64,000 bases of DNA. Source: Isoperla grammatica (Eukaryota > Arthropoda > Insecta > Plecoptera > Perlodidae). A program made the translations under genes and the position numbers. Every line of letters starts with the position of its first letter. The stretch's first letter is position 1. A model generated the notes under the pieces. That model made no database searches, was not told where the DNA came from, and saw nothing but the letters and a program-made list of their open reading frames with translations. Below, one piece after another: positions 1 to 9,524 of the stretch. The stretch lies in NCBI GenBank assembly GCA_945910005.1, contig CAMDTW010000642.1:62001-126000 (forward strand). Direction: 5' to 3'.

Positions 1-3000
1 GACTTAGCGCAGGGTTTATCAAGTACAGTCACCGTCACAAGCAAGGAAACATGCGTTGTCCTAATACGTCGCATGTAGTGGCTTTCATGTCACTGACTTA
101 GCGCAGGGTTTATCAAGTACAGTGTCCGTCACAAGCAAGGAAACATGAGTAGTCCTGATATGTTGCATGTAGTGGCTTCTATGTCACTGACTTAGCGCAA
201 GGTTTATCAAGTACAGTCACCGTCACAAGCGAGGAAACATGCGGTGTCCTGATACGTTGCATGTAGTGGCTTTCATGTCACTGACTTAGTGCAGGGTTTA
301 TCAATTACAGTCACCGTCACAAGCAAGAAAACATGCGTTGTCCTGATATGTTGCATGTAGTGGCTTCTATGTCACTGACTAAGCGCAGGGTTTATCAAGT
401 ACAGTCACAGTCACAAGAAAGGAAACATGCGTTGTCCTCATACGTTGCATGTAGTGGCTTCTATGTCACTGACTTAGCGCAAGTATTATCAAGTACAGTC
501 ACCGTCACAAGCAAGGAAACATGCGTTGTGCTGATACGTTGCATGTAGTGGCTTTCATGTCACTGACTTAGCGCAGGGTTTATCAAGTACAGTCACCGTC
601 ACAAGCAAGGAAACATGCATTGTCCTGATACGTTTCATGTAGTGGCTTCTATGTCACTGACTAAGCGCAGGGTTTATCAAGTACAGTCACCGTCACAATA
701 GAGAAAACATGCGTTGTCCTGATACGTTGCATGTAGTGGCTTCTATGTCACTGACTTAGCGCAGGGTTTATCAAGTACAGTCACCGTCACAAACAAGGAA
801 ACATGCGTTGTCCTCATACGTTGCATGTAGTGGCTTCTATGTCACTGACTTAGCGCAGGGTTTATCAAGTAAAGTCACCGTCACAAGCGAGGAAACATGC
901 GTTGTCCTCATACGTTTCATGTAGTGGCTTCTATGTCACTGACTTAGCGTAGGGTTTATCAAGTACAGTCACCTTCACAAGTGAGGAAACATGAGTTGTC
1001 CTCATATTTTTCATGAAGTGGCTTTCATGTCATTGACTCAGCGCAGGGTTTATCAAGTACAGTCACCTTCACAAGCGAGGAAACATGCGTTGTTCTCATA
1101 TGTTGCATGAAGTGGCTTTCATGTCACTGACTTAGCGCAGGGTTTATCAAGAACAGTCACCGTCACAAGCGAGGAAACATGCGTTGTCCTCATACGTTGC
1201 ATGTAGTGGCTTCTATGTCACTAACTTAGCGCAGGGTTTATCAAGTACAGTCACCTTCACAAGCGAGGAAACATGCGTTGTTCTCATATGTTGCATGAAG
1301 TGGCTTTCTTGTCACTGACTAAGCGCAGGGTTAATCAAGTACAGTCACCGTCACAAGCGAGGAAACATGCGTTGTTCTCATATGTTGCATTGAGTGACTT
1401 TCATGTCACTGACTTAGCGCAAAGTTTATCAAGTACAGTCACCGTCACAAGCAAGGCACCATGCGTTGTCCTGATATGTTGCATGTAGTGGCTTCTATGT
1501 CACTGACATAGCGCAGGGTTTATCAAGTACAGTCACCGTCACAAGCGAGGAAACATGCGTTGTCCTCATATGTTGCATAAAGTGGCTTCAATGTCACTGA
1601 CTTAGCGCAAGGTTTATCAAGTACAGTCACCTTCACAAGCGAGGACACATGCGTTGTTCTCATATGTTGCATGAAGTGGCTTTCATGTCACTTACTTAGC
1701 GGAGGGTTTATCAAGTACAGTCACCGTCACAAGCGAGGAAACATGCGTTGTTCTCATATGTTGCATGAAGTGGCTTTCATGTCACTGACTTAGCGCAGAG
1801 TTTATCAAGTACAGTCACCGTCACAAGCAAGGAAACATGCGTTGTCCTGATATGTTGCATGTAGTAGCTTCTATGTAACTGACTAAGCGCAGGGTTTATC
1901 AAGTACAGTCACCGTCACAAGCAAGGAAACATTCGTTGTCCTTATATGTTGCATGTAGTGGCCTTCATGTCACTGACTTAGCGCAAGGTTTATCAAGTAC
2001 AGTCACCGTCACAAGCAAGGAAACATGCGTTATCCTGATATGTTGCATGAAGTGGCTTCTATGTCACTTACTTAGCGCAGGGTTTATCAAGTACAGTCAC
2101 CGTCACAAGCAAGAAAACATGCGTTGTCCTCATATGTTGCATGTAGTGGCTTCTATGTCACTGACTTAGCGCAGGGTTTATCAAGTACAGTCACCGTCAC
2201 AAGCAAGGAAACATGCGTTGTCCTCATATTTTGCATGTAGTGGCTTCTATGTCACTGACTTAGCGCAGGGTTTATCAAGTACAGTCACCTTCACAAGCGA
2301 GGAAACATGCGTTGTTCTCATATGTTGCATGAAGTGGCTTTCATGTCACTGACTTAGCGCGGGGTTTATCAAGTACAGTCACCGTCACAATAGAGGAAAC
2401 ATGCGTTGTTCTCATATGTTGCATGAAGTGGCTTTCATGTCACTGACTTAGCGCAGGGTTTATCAAGTACAGTCACCGTCACAAGCAAGGAAACATGCGT
2501 TGTCCTGATATGTTGCATGAAGTAGCTTCTATGTCACTGACTTAGCGCAGGGTTTATCAAGTACAGTCACCGTCACAAGCAAGGAAACATGCGTTGTCCT
2601 TATATGTTGCATGTAGTGGCTTCTATGTCACTGACTTACCGCAGGGTTGATCAAGTACAGTCACCTTCACAAGCGAGGAAACATGCGTTGTTCTCATATG
2701 TTGCATGAAGTGGCTTTCATGTCACTGACTTAGCGCATGGTTTATCAAGTACAGTCACCGTCACAAGCGAGGAAACATGCGTTGTTCTCATATGTTGCAT
2801 GAAGTGGCTTTCATGTCACTGACTTAGCGCAGGGTTTATCAAGTACAGTCACCGTCACAAGCAAGGAATCATGCGTTGTCCTGATATGTTGCATGTTGTG
2901 GCTTCTATGTCACTGACTAAGCGCAGGGTTTATCAAGTACAGTCACCGTCACAAGCAAGGAAACATGCGTTGTCCTGATATGTTGCATGTAGTGGCCTTC

Positions 3001-3418
3001 ATGTCACTGACTTAGCGCAAGGTTTATCAAGTAAAGTCACCGTCACAAGCAAGGAAACATGCGTTGTCCTGATATGTTGCATGTAGTGGCTTCTATGTCA
3101 CTGACTTAGCGCAGGGTTTATCAAGTACAGTCACCGTCACAAGCAAGGAAACATGCGTTGTCCTCATACGTTGCATGAAGTGGCTTCTATGTCACTGACT
3201 TAGCGCAAGGTTTATCAAGTACACCGTCACAAGCAAGAAAACATGCGTTGTCCTGATATGTTGCATATAGTGGCTTCTATGTCACTGACTAAGCGCAGGG
3301 TTTATCAAGTACAGTCACCGTCACAATAGAGAAAACATGCGTTGTCCTCATACGTTGCATGTAGTGGCTTCTATGTCACTGACTTAGCTCAGGGTTTATC
3401 AAGTACAGTCACCGTCAC
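1..3418 (+). repeat. 94-bp satellite array, block I
   Basis: About 36 head-to-tail monomers fill this stretch with no gene between them. The period is visible directly: the motif gacttagcgc opens the window at 1 and recurs at 95, then every 94 bp. Within a monomer counted from gacttagcgc, positions 1-40 are nearly constant. Positions 41-46 (gcaagg, gcgagg or tagagg), 59-70 and 74-88 carry most of the variants. Positions 1 to about 400 match 7434 to about 7830, and about 1200-1800 matches about 38040-38640 monomer for monomer, so the block is a rearranged part of the same higher-order repeat as block III. The monomer near 3220 has a 4-bp deletion that serves as a landmark elsewhere. The block ends at the Penelope-like insertion. 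Confidence 0.97.
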
Positions 3419-4068
3419 TAAACTTGGCTTTCGGGTATAGCCGCGTCGATTATTGCTTAAAAGCTGACGTTTCGGGCAGGTTACACTACCCATCTTCAGA
3501 GCTAAGACCTGAAGAAGTCACAGAATAAAACCTACTCGGTCCAGCTTCACTCTGCGACTGCAACGAGCCCTATTGTTTCCCGCGTATCGTTCCCCTCCGT
3601 TCTCCTCCCGTTCTACCGGTTCGACTCCGTCGTTATCACCTGACGTCATCTCCGATAGCGCTCGCCGTGTTTCCCGCGCGTTGTTGATGCGATGTATAGT
3701 CGGTCTCCAAATGCGGCTCAACTTCAGTCCATCGTCCCGATTGAAATTATTTGGGTGCTTTTCAATTTCAATTGCTTCCCGGACCAGACGGGACCGATAA
3801 TGCGTTGTTACAGCTAAAGCTCTTGTCTCTTCGAAATTAATGCGATGACCTTCGTTGAAACTATGTTCCGCTATTGCCGACTTATCTATGTGGCCCAGTT
3901 TTGTGTGGCTAACGTGTTCTTTCAATCTCGTTGAAATTGAACGCCCTGTCTGGCCAATGTACACTTTATCGCACGCGCCACACGGAATCTGGTACACACC
4001 CGACGTGTTCAGAGGCGGAAGTTTATCCTTAGCTTGATTGAGCATTGTCGATATCTTCCTGTCCGCTG
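3415..4068 (-). repeat. Downstream pLTR (3' end of the full-length PLE unit)
   Basis: Direct-repeat partner of 6332-6985. It contains the GIY-YIG-encoding 3' part of the ORF, the stop codon at 3518 and about 100 bp of 3' untranslated sequence that includes the hammerhead-like motif. It continues upstream without a break into the RT-coding region, unlike the truncated right-hand copy. Confidence 0.92.
3456..3506 (-). ncRNA. Hammerhead-like self-cleaving ribozyme motif, 3' pLTR
   Basis: On the minus strand, cttagct (3506-3500) is followed by CTGAAGA (3499-3493), which fits the hammerhead core C-U-G-A-N-G-A. Next comes a hairpin with a 6-bp stem GGGTAG/CTGCCC (one G-U pair) and a 6-nt loop, then GAAAC and the cleavage triplet GTC (3468-3466). 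The last element is agcttttaag, whose AGCT pairs with the leading AGCT and whose AAG pairs with CTT across a TTT bulge. Helix III would be only AC/GT with no loop, and one extra U sits between the core and stem II, so the fold is not canonical. Penelope-like elements are known to carry minimal hammerheads with very short helix III in their pLTRs, which makes this reading plausible. Activity is not shown. Confidence 0.55.
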
Positions 4069-5828
4069 AAAAAATTGTCTTAATCTGGTATTTACGTAAC
4101 AACCTCCCAATACGGTCAGTTACATTTTCCACATAGGGTAAGTAGGCCTGGGCAACAGCTCCTCGTCCTTCTACCTCCGACGGTTTTGAAGTCTTTGACA
4201 CATTATTCTCGCGTAAAGTTTGAGCTATAGCCCTATGCCCATATCCATTTTGTAACAATGATGTTTTAATTGTTTTATGTTCAGAGCTTAGGTGTTTAGC
4301 ATCCGAAATCCTATACGCTCTAGTAGCTAGCGTGTTGAGCACAGCGCGTATTTGAGCTGGATGGTGGTGTGAGTCAGCATGCAGATATCGACCTGTGTGG
4401 GTTGCTTTCCTATACACCGAGTGTCCCAACGTTCCATCTTCATATCTCGTGACCAACACATCGAGGAAGGGTAGTTTACCATCGCTCTCCACCTCCATAG
4501 TGAAAGTTATGCTGTCATTTAAGCTGTTTAAGAATAACAGAAATTCATTTAACTTCCCCATGCCATGGGGCCAAACCACGAAAGTGTCGTCTACGTACCT
4601 AAACCAATGTGTCGGTGCAAACGTTGCTTTCTTAAGAGCATTAATTTCAAAGTCTTCCATAAATATGTTCGCTATTGCCGGTGACGCTGGAGAACCCATT
4701 GGCGTTCCCTCCACTTGTTTGTAGTATTCACCGTCAAACATAAAATAAGTCGACTTCAGGACCCCCTCCACCAAAGTGGCAATATGCGCGGGACATTTTT
4801 GGCGTATTACAGAGACCGCCTCAACTGTAGGAATTTTTGTAAACAAAGACACCACATCAAAGCTCACTAGAATGTCATCACTTGCTAATTTCAACCCACT
4901 CAGAATGTTGACAAAATGGTATGAATCTCTTATGTAAGAAGCTGCGTCTTCTACTACGGGTTGTAATTGTCTGGCCAAATATTTTGCCAGATTGTAAGAT
5001 GGAGATGCGATCGCACTTACAATTGGTCTAAGAGGAAAGTCCTGTTTATGCACCTTAGGTAGGCCATATAATCTCGGTATTCGTGAGTTCGACGGCAATA
5101 ACCTCCGTTTGACATCACCGTCCAGGGGGGAACGTTTTATGTAGTCGGCTATCTCCTTCTCTGTCCGTGCAGTCGGGTTACGTTTCAGTTTCTCATAGGC
5201 TGAATCATTTAATAATTCATGTATCTGTTGTTTATAGGTCTCAGTTTTCACAATTACAGATGCATTGCCTTTATCAGCTGGTACCACTAAAATATCCGGT
5301 CGTTCCCTAAGGGCTTTCAGCGCTCGAAATTCAGCAGGTTTTAAATTCGGGCGCGGTGGCTTTGCTATGCGGATAATCCTCGCTGCCTCTGACCGTATCT
5401 CTTCAGCGTCATTAATGGGCAAACCTCGAATCGCTGTTTCCACCCCGCAAATGATATTTTCTACAGGAATACGTTTCGGTGCAACTGCATAATTAAAACC
5501 TTTAGTTAGTACTGAAATCGTCGCTTCGTCAAACGTCTCGTCAGTTCGGTTATAAATCACCTTGTCCACATCTAAATGTCGCGTGTTACCAATATTCTGT
5601 TTCTTAGATAACTTGTCAAATTTCGCAACTTGTTGCCTCGTTGTTTTCCCGTGTGTTGTTTCCGCATGTTGTGATGTAATCACGTCAATCTTGTCAAACA
5701 ATATAGGATGAACAACACGACTCAATCGATAATGAATACTCAGTAATTGTTTGGCAATTCTGTCAAGCTCACGTCTCGTACAACGTAATTCGTCACGTAA
5801 TAATGCTTTTCTCGCACTTACCAGTATT
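3518..5828 (-). CDS. Penelope-type reverse transcriptase with C-terminal GIY-YIG endonuclease (main coding exon)
   Basis: The replication protein of the PLE copies element RNA at a target nicked by its own endonuclease. Counting residues from the TTG codon at 5725 (735 codons to the stop at 3518), the RT shows LRPIVSA near 232-238, the catalytic Asp in VSFDVVSLFT (D290), TPMGSPASP near 341-349, YVDD at 377-380 and LPFLDVLV near 418-425. The endonuclease follows: GVYQIP (576-581), the C-x2-C pair C582/C585 typical of PLE nucleases, YIGQTGRS (589-596) and RLKEH (600-604). A conserved Glu for the metal site probably lies in the REAIEIEKH stretch near 649-657. The frame stays open upstream to 5828, but no ATG occurs before about residue 329. 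The natural start must therefore be on another exon or piece (see 6108-6410). There is no frameshift or stop inside, so the copy may be functional. Confidence 0.93.
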
Positions 5829-5832
5829 CTAT

Positions 5833-5872
<40 letters not shown>

Positions 5873-6153
5873 AGAAAAAAAGAAAAAAGAAAAAAGAAAA
5901 AAAGAAAAACTGATTTGTTAACGGTCCCAGCTCAAACGAAATGAGGATTGCAAAAAATCAGAAACTGCAATCTGGGAAAAATAAAATTCCACGTAAAAGC
6001 AACCCGGGAAACAGCACACGCCTTCTATCTTCACTTCGAATCTTGAAAGAAAGATGGTCTTGAAAAACTTGATCCGAGAACCATTTATAAGTAGAGATCA
6101 AACTGAATCAAGAGAATTCAGGAAATCGGATGGCCGGTGTGTTCTTGTGGTAC
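5829..6153 (-). other. Probable intron or non-coding gap inside the PLE coding region
   Basis: About 325 bp separate the N-terminal coding piece from the main RT frame, with in-frame stops on both sides of the gap (the N-terminal frame stops at 6108; a taa precedes 5828). On the minus strand the gap ends with a long pyrimidine tract (complement of 5871-5909), an AAAT microsatellite and an AG at 5830-5829. These resemble a 3' splice site, and ttaac upstream of the tract could serve as a branch point. The best in-frame donor I found is GT at 6153-6152 (context AA|GTACCA), which is weak. Using it would drop about nine residues that look homologous to other PLE N-termini, so the donor may be elsewhere. 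Introns are known in Penelope-like elements. An inserted sequence or a decayed linker are the alternatives. Confidence 0.45.
5831..5909 (+). repeat. (ATTT)10 microsatellite and adjoining A/G-rich tract
   Basis: Ten perfect attt units at 5831-5870 are followed by an all-purine tract of gaaaaa-like units to 5909. Read on the element (minus) strand this is a polypyrimidine tract followed by AAAT repeats ending in AG. That fits a 3' splice site. It is also the kind of simple sequence found at the tail of a retroposed insertion. Confidence 0.9.
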
Positions 6154-6410
6154 TTGATACGCGAAAAATCAGGCAGCACATTACTGTCCCTACATCTCAG
6201 AAGAAATGTTAAGTTACAAAGACACTGCGCTCTCTTAGATCGAAGCTTATCGAAGTCTCTTGCTTCTTGTGCAATTTCCTCCCCGTAAAGGCGGGTTAAA
6301 CACTCACGTAGGCTTTCGCGGCCCGAGTTAATCACTAAACTTGGCTTTCGGGTATAGCCGCGTCGATTATTGCTTAAAAGCTGACGTTTCGGGCAGGTTA
6401 CACTACCCAT
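6108..6410 (-). CDS. N-terminal piece of the PLE protein (partial, probable first exon)
   Basis: A 100-codon frame runs from an ATG at 6410 to a stop at 6108. Its second half contains DKLRSKRAQ, then FLLRCRDSNVLP and SRIKYHKN, near residues 54-91. This resembles the conserved N-terminal region of Penelope-like proteins: a basic helix, then a phenylalanine-leucine-x-arginine-cysteine-arginine-aspartate-like box and a proline a few residues later. The pattern continues without an obvious gap into ILVSARKALLRDELR at the start of the main RT frame (5828 downward), which supports one split protein. The frame begins inside the upstream pLTR (6332-6985) and crosses into the body of the element at 6331. 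The ATG lies inside stem II of the hammerhead-like motif, so after self-cleavage at about 6383/6382 it would be removed from the downstream RNA. The true start codon is therefore unresolved. Confidence 0.6.
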   Translation of the reverse strand: MGSVTCPKRQLLSNNRRGYTRKPSLVINSGRESLRECLTRLYGEEIAQEARDFDKLRSKRAQCLCNLTFLLRCRDSNVLPDFSRIKYHKNTPAIRFPEFS

Positions 6411-6423
6411 CTTCAGAGCTAAG
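6373..6423 (-). ncRNA. Hammerhead-like self-cleaving ribozyme motif, 5' pLTR
   Basis: Identical copy of the motif at 3456-3506 in the upstream pLTR. The predicted scissile bond follows GTC, between 6383 and 6382. Cleavage here and in the 3' copy would release an RNA one full unit (2917 nt) long. The same caveats apply: extra U before stem II and a minimal helix III. Confidence 0.55.
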
Positions 6424-6434
6424 ACCTGAAGAAG

Positions 6435-6985
6435 TCACAGAATAAAACCTACTCGGTCCAGCTTCACTCTGCGACTGCAACAAGCCCTATTGTTTCCCGC
6501 GTATCGTTCCCCTCCGTTCTCCTCCCGTTCTACCGGTTCGACTCCGTCGTTATCACCTGACGTCATCTCCGATAGCGCTCGCCGTGTTTCCCGCGCGTTG
6601 TTGATGCGATGTATAGTCGGTCTCCAAATGCGGCTCAACTTCAGTCCATCGTCCCGATTGAAATTATTTGGGTGCTTTTCAATTTCAATTGCTTCCCGGA
6701 CCAGACGGGACCGATAATGCGTTGTTACAGCTAAAGCTCTTGTCTCTTCGAAATTAATGCGATGACCTTCGTTGAAACTATGTTCCGCTATTGCCGACTT
6801 ATCTATGTGGCCCAGTTTTGTGTGGCTAACGTGTTCTTTCAATCTCGTTGAAATTGAACGCCCTGTCTGGCCAATGTACACTTTATCGCACGCGCCACAC
6901 GGAATCTGGTACACACCCGACGTGTTCAGAGGCGGAAGTTTATCCTTAGCTTAATTGAGCATTGTCGATATCTTCCTGTCCGCTG
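6435..6985 (-). pseudogene. Truncated GIY-YIG/RT C-terminus in the upstream pLTR
   Basis: This repeats the last roughly 183 codons of the PLE protein. It is 5'-truncated at 6985 and carries a nonsense change at 6953: caa became taa on the minus strand, where the full copy at 4036 has Gln. The frame is open downstream of that, including VYQIPCGACDKVYIGQTGR, but lacks the reverse transcriptase. One missense difference (Arg in the full copy, Cys here) comes from 3565/6482. It is a structural part of the pLTR, not an independent gene. Confidence 0.88.
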
Positions 6986-6991
6986 TCACCG

Positions 6992-9524
6992 TCACCGTCA
7001 CAAGCGAGGAAACATGCGTTGTTCTGATATGTTGCATGTAGTGGCTTTCATGTCCCTGACTTAGCTCAGGGTTTATCAAGTACAGTCACCGTTTCAAGCG
7101 TGGAAAAATGCGTTGTCCTCATATGTTGCATGTAGTAGCTTCTATGTCACTGACTTAGCGCAGGGTTTATCAAGTACAGTCACCGTCACAAGCAAGGAAA
7201 CATGCGTTGTCCTCATACGTTGCATGTAGTGGCTTCTATGTCACTGACTTAGCGCAGGGTTTATCAAGTACAGTCACCGTCACAAGCAAGGAAACATGCG
7301 TTGTCCTCATACGTTGCATGTAGTGGCTTCTATGTCACTGACTTAGCGCAGGGTTTATCAAGTACAGTCACCGTCACAAGCAAGGAAACATGCGTTGTCC
7401 TGATACGTTGCATGTAGTGGCTTTCATGTCACTGACTTAGCGCAGGGTTTATCAAGTACAGTCACCGTCACAAGCAAGGAAACATGCGTTGTCCTAATAC
7501 GTCGCATGTAGTGGCTTTCATGTCACTGACTTAGCGCAGGGTTTATCAAGTACAGTGTCCGTCACAAGCAAGGAAACATGAGTAGTCCTGATATGTTGCA
7601 TGTAGTGGCTTCTATGTCACTGACTTAGCGCAAGGTTTATCAAGTACAGTCACCGTCACAAGCGAGGAAACATGCGGTGTCCTGATACGTTGCATGTAGT
7701 GGCTTTCATGTCACTGACTTAGTGCAGGGTTTATCAATTACAGTCACCGTCACAAGCAAGAAAACATGCGTTGTCCTGATATGTTGCATGTAGTGGCTTC
7801 TATGTCACTGACTAAGCGCAGGGTTTATCAAGTACAGTCACCGTCACAAGCGAGGAAACATGCGTTGTCCTCATATGTTGCATAAAGTGGCTTCAATGTC
7901 ACTGACTTAGCGCAAGGTTTATCAAGTACAGTCACCTTCACAAGCGAGGACACATGCGTTGTTCTCATATGTTGCATGAAGTGGCTTTCATGTCACTGAC
8001 TTAGCGCAGGGTTTATCAAGTACAGTCACCGTCACAAGCGAGGAAACATGCGTTGTTCTCATAAGTTGCATGAAGTGGCTTTCATGTCACTGACTTAGCG
8101 CAGGGTTTATCAAGTACAGTCACCGTCACAAGCAAGGAAACATGCGTTGTCCTGATATGTTGCATGTAGTAGCTTCTATGTTACTGACTAAGCGCAGGGT
8201 TTATCAAGTACAGTCACCGTCACAAGCAAGGAAACATGCGTTGTCCTGATATGTTGCATGTAGTGGCCTTCATGTCACTGACTTAGCGCAAGGTTTATCA
8301 AGTACAGTCACCGTCACAAGCAAGGAAACATGCGTTATCCTGATATGTTGCATGAAGTGGCTTCTATGTCACTTACTTAGCGCAGGGTTTATCAAGTACA
8401 GTCACCGTCACAAGCAAGGAAACATGCGTTGTCCTGATATGTTGCATGTAGTGGCCTTCATGTCACTGACTTAGCGCAAGGTTTATCGAGTAAAGTCACC
8501 GTCACAAGCAAGGAAACATGCGTTGTCCTGATATGTTGCATGTAGTGGCTTCTATGTCACTGACTTAGCGCAGGGTTTATCAAGTACAGTCACCGTCACA
8601 AGCAAGGAAACATGCGTTGTCCTCATACGTTGCATGAAGTGGCTTCTATGTCACTGACTTAGCGCAAGGTTTATCAAGTACACCGTCACAAGCAAGGAAA
8701 CATGCGTTGTCCTGATATGTTGCATGTAGTGGCTTTCATGTCACAGACTTAGCTCAGGGTTTATCAAGTACAGTCACCGTTTCAAGCGTGGAAAATTGCG
8801 TTGTCCTCATATGTTGCATGTAGTAGCTTCTATGTCACTGACTTAGCGCAGGGTTTATCAAGTACAGTCACCGTCACAAGCAAGGAAACATGCGTTGTCC
8901 TCATACGTTGCATGTAGTGGCTTCTGTGTCACTGACTTAGCGCAGGGTTTATCAAGTACAGTCACCGTCACAAGCGAGGAAACATGCGTTGTCCTCATAA
9001 GTTGCATGAAGTGGCTTTCATGTCACTGACTTAGCGCAGGGTTTATCAAGTACAGTCACCGTCACAAGCAAGGCAACATGCGTTGTCCTGATATGTTGCA
9101 TGAAGTGGCTTCTATGTCACTGACTTAGCGCAGGGTTTATCAAGTACAGTCACCGTCACAAGCGAGGAAACATGCGTTGTCCTGATATGTGCATGTAGTG
9201 GCTTTCATGTCACTGACATAGCGCAGTGTTTATCAAGTACAGTCACCGTCACAAGCGAGAAAACATGCGTTGTCCTGATATGTTGCATGTAGGGGCTTTC
9301 ATGTCACTGACATAGCGCAGGGTTTATCAAGTACAGTCACCGTCACAATAGAGGAAACATGTGTTGTCCTCATATGTTGCATGAAGTGGCTTCTATGTCA
9401 CTGACTTAGCGCAGGGTTTATCAAGTACAGTCGCCGTCACAAAAGAGGAAACATGGGTTGTCCTGATATGTTGCATAAAGTGGCTTCTATGTCACTGACT
9501 TAGCGCAGGGTTTATCAAGTACAG
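6992..9524 (+). repeat. 94-bp satellite array, block II
   Basis: About 27 monomers lie between the two retroelements, with no gene. The first monomers (gaggaaacatgcgttgttctg, then a gtttcaagcgtgg variant) match 27951-28090 in block III, and that region has no insertion, which confirms the PLE target phase. The 7434-7830 segment repeats the start of the window. Unlike block III copies, the 6-monomer duplication is absent here, so this block keeps an older arrangement or lost one copy. A 90-bp monomer occurs near 8678 and a 1-bp-short one near 9190. The last 230 bp (about 9293-9524) match 22357-22584. Confidence 0.96.
9521..9524 (+). other. Target-site duplication acag, left of gypsy element
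   Basis: acag precedes the LTR at 9525 and recurs at 18546-18549 after the right LTR. Removing the element and one copy restores a normal monomer reading aagtacagtcaccgtcac. Confidence 0.93.

Larger units (their letters stand above)
6332..6985 (-). repeat. Upstream pLTR (5'-truncated copy of the PLE 3' end)
   Basis: A direct repeat of 3415-4068 at offset 2917, with the two base differences noted for the element. In element orientation it starts abruptly at 6985, inside the region just before the GIY-YIG domain, and runs to the element 3' end at about 6332. It lies directly upstream of the full-length unit and probably supplies promoter and ribozyme functions, as pLTRs are thought to do. Its partner is the 3' copy at 3415-4068. 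Confidence 0.92.
3419..6991 (-). mobile_element. Penelope-like retroelement with pLTR direct repeats
   Basis: A non-satellite insertion on the minus strand. A 654-bp segment occurs twice in direct orientation, at 3415-4068 and 6332-6985 (offset 2917). In element orientation the right copy is upstream. It holds the 3' part of the ORF plus the 3' end and then runs into a full-length unit. This partial head-to-tail dimer is the pLTR architecture known for Penelope-like elements. I saw two differences between the repeats (3565 g / 6482 a; 4036 g / 6953 a), so the insertion is young. The flanks carry a 10-bp repeat, tcaccgtcac, at 3409-3418 and 6992-7001, best read as a target-site duplication. 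An extra tcaccg lies at 6986-6991. Bases 3415-3418 (tcac) are shared by flank and element, so the left edge is uncertain by 4 bp. Uninterrupted sites exist in other HOR copies, for example near 27950. Confidence 0.93.

Noticed and set aside
333..2169. Open frames of 71-77 codons in the satellite, recurring throughout the window (for example 333, 1273, 19888, 26653, 63645)
   Set aside because: The 94-bp period is not a multiple of 3, so each frame reads all three phases of the same repeat. They appear where single changes such as gacttagcg to gactaagcg remove a TAG. Composition and distribution follow the satellite, not a gene.
3573..5492. Plus-strand frames at 3573-3800, 3855-4037, 4395-4724 and 5265-5492, and the repeats at 6490-6954
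   Set aside because: They lie antisense inside the RT/endonuclease frame, have no recognisable motif, and the longer minus-strand frame explains the region.
5831..6110. A SINE or LINE with an AAAT tail inserted in the PLE
   Set aside because: An AAAT tail on the minus strand is suggestive, but I found no target duplication around it and no promoter boxes. An intron fits at least as well; kept as an alternative.
1..9524. CRISPR-like array of regular repeats
   Set aside because: The whole 94-bp unit repeats, with no unique spacers between conserved repeats, and the sequence is clearly eukaryotic.
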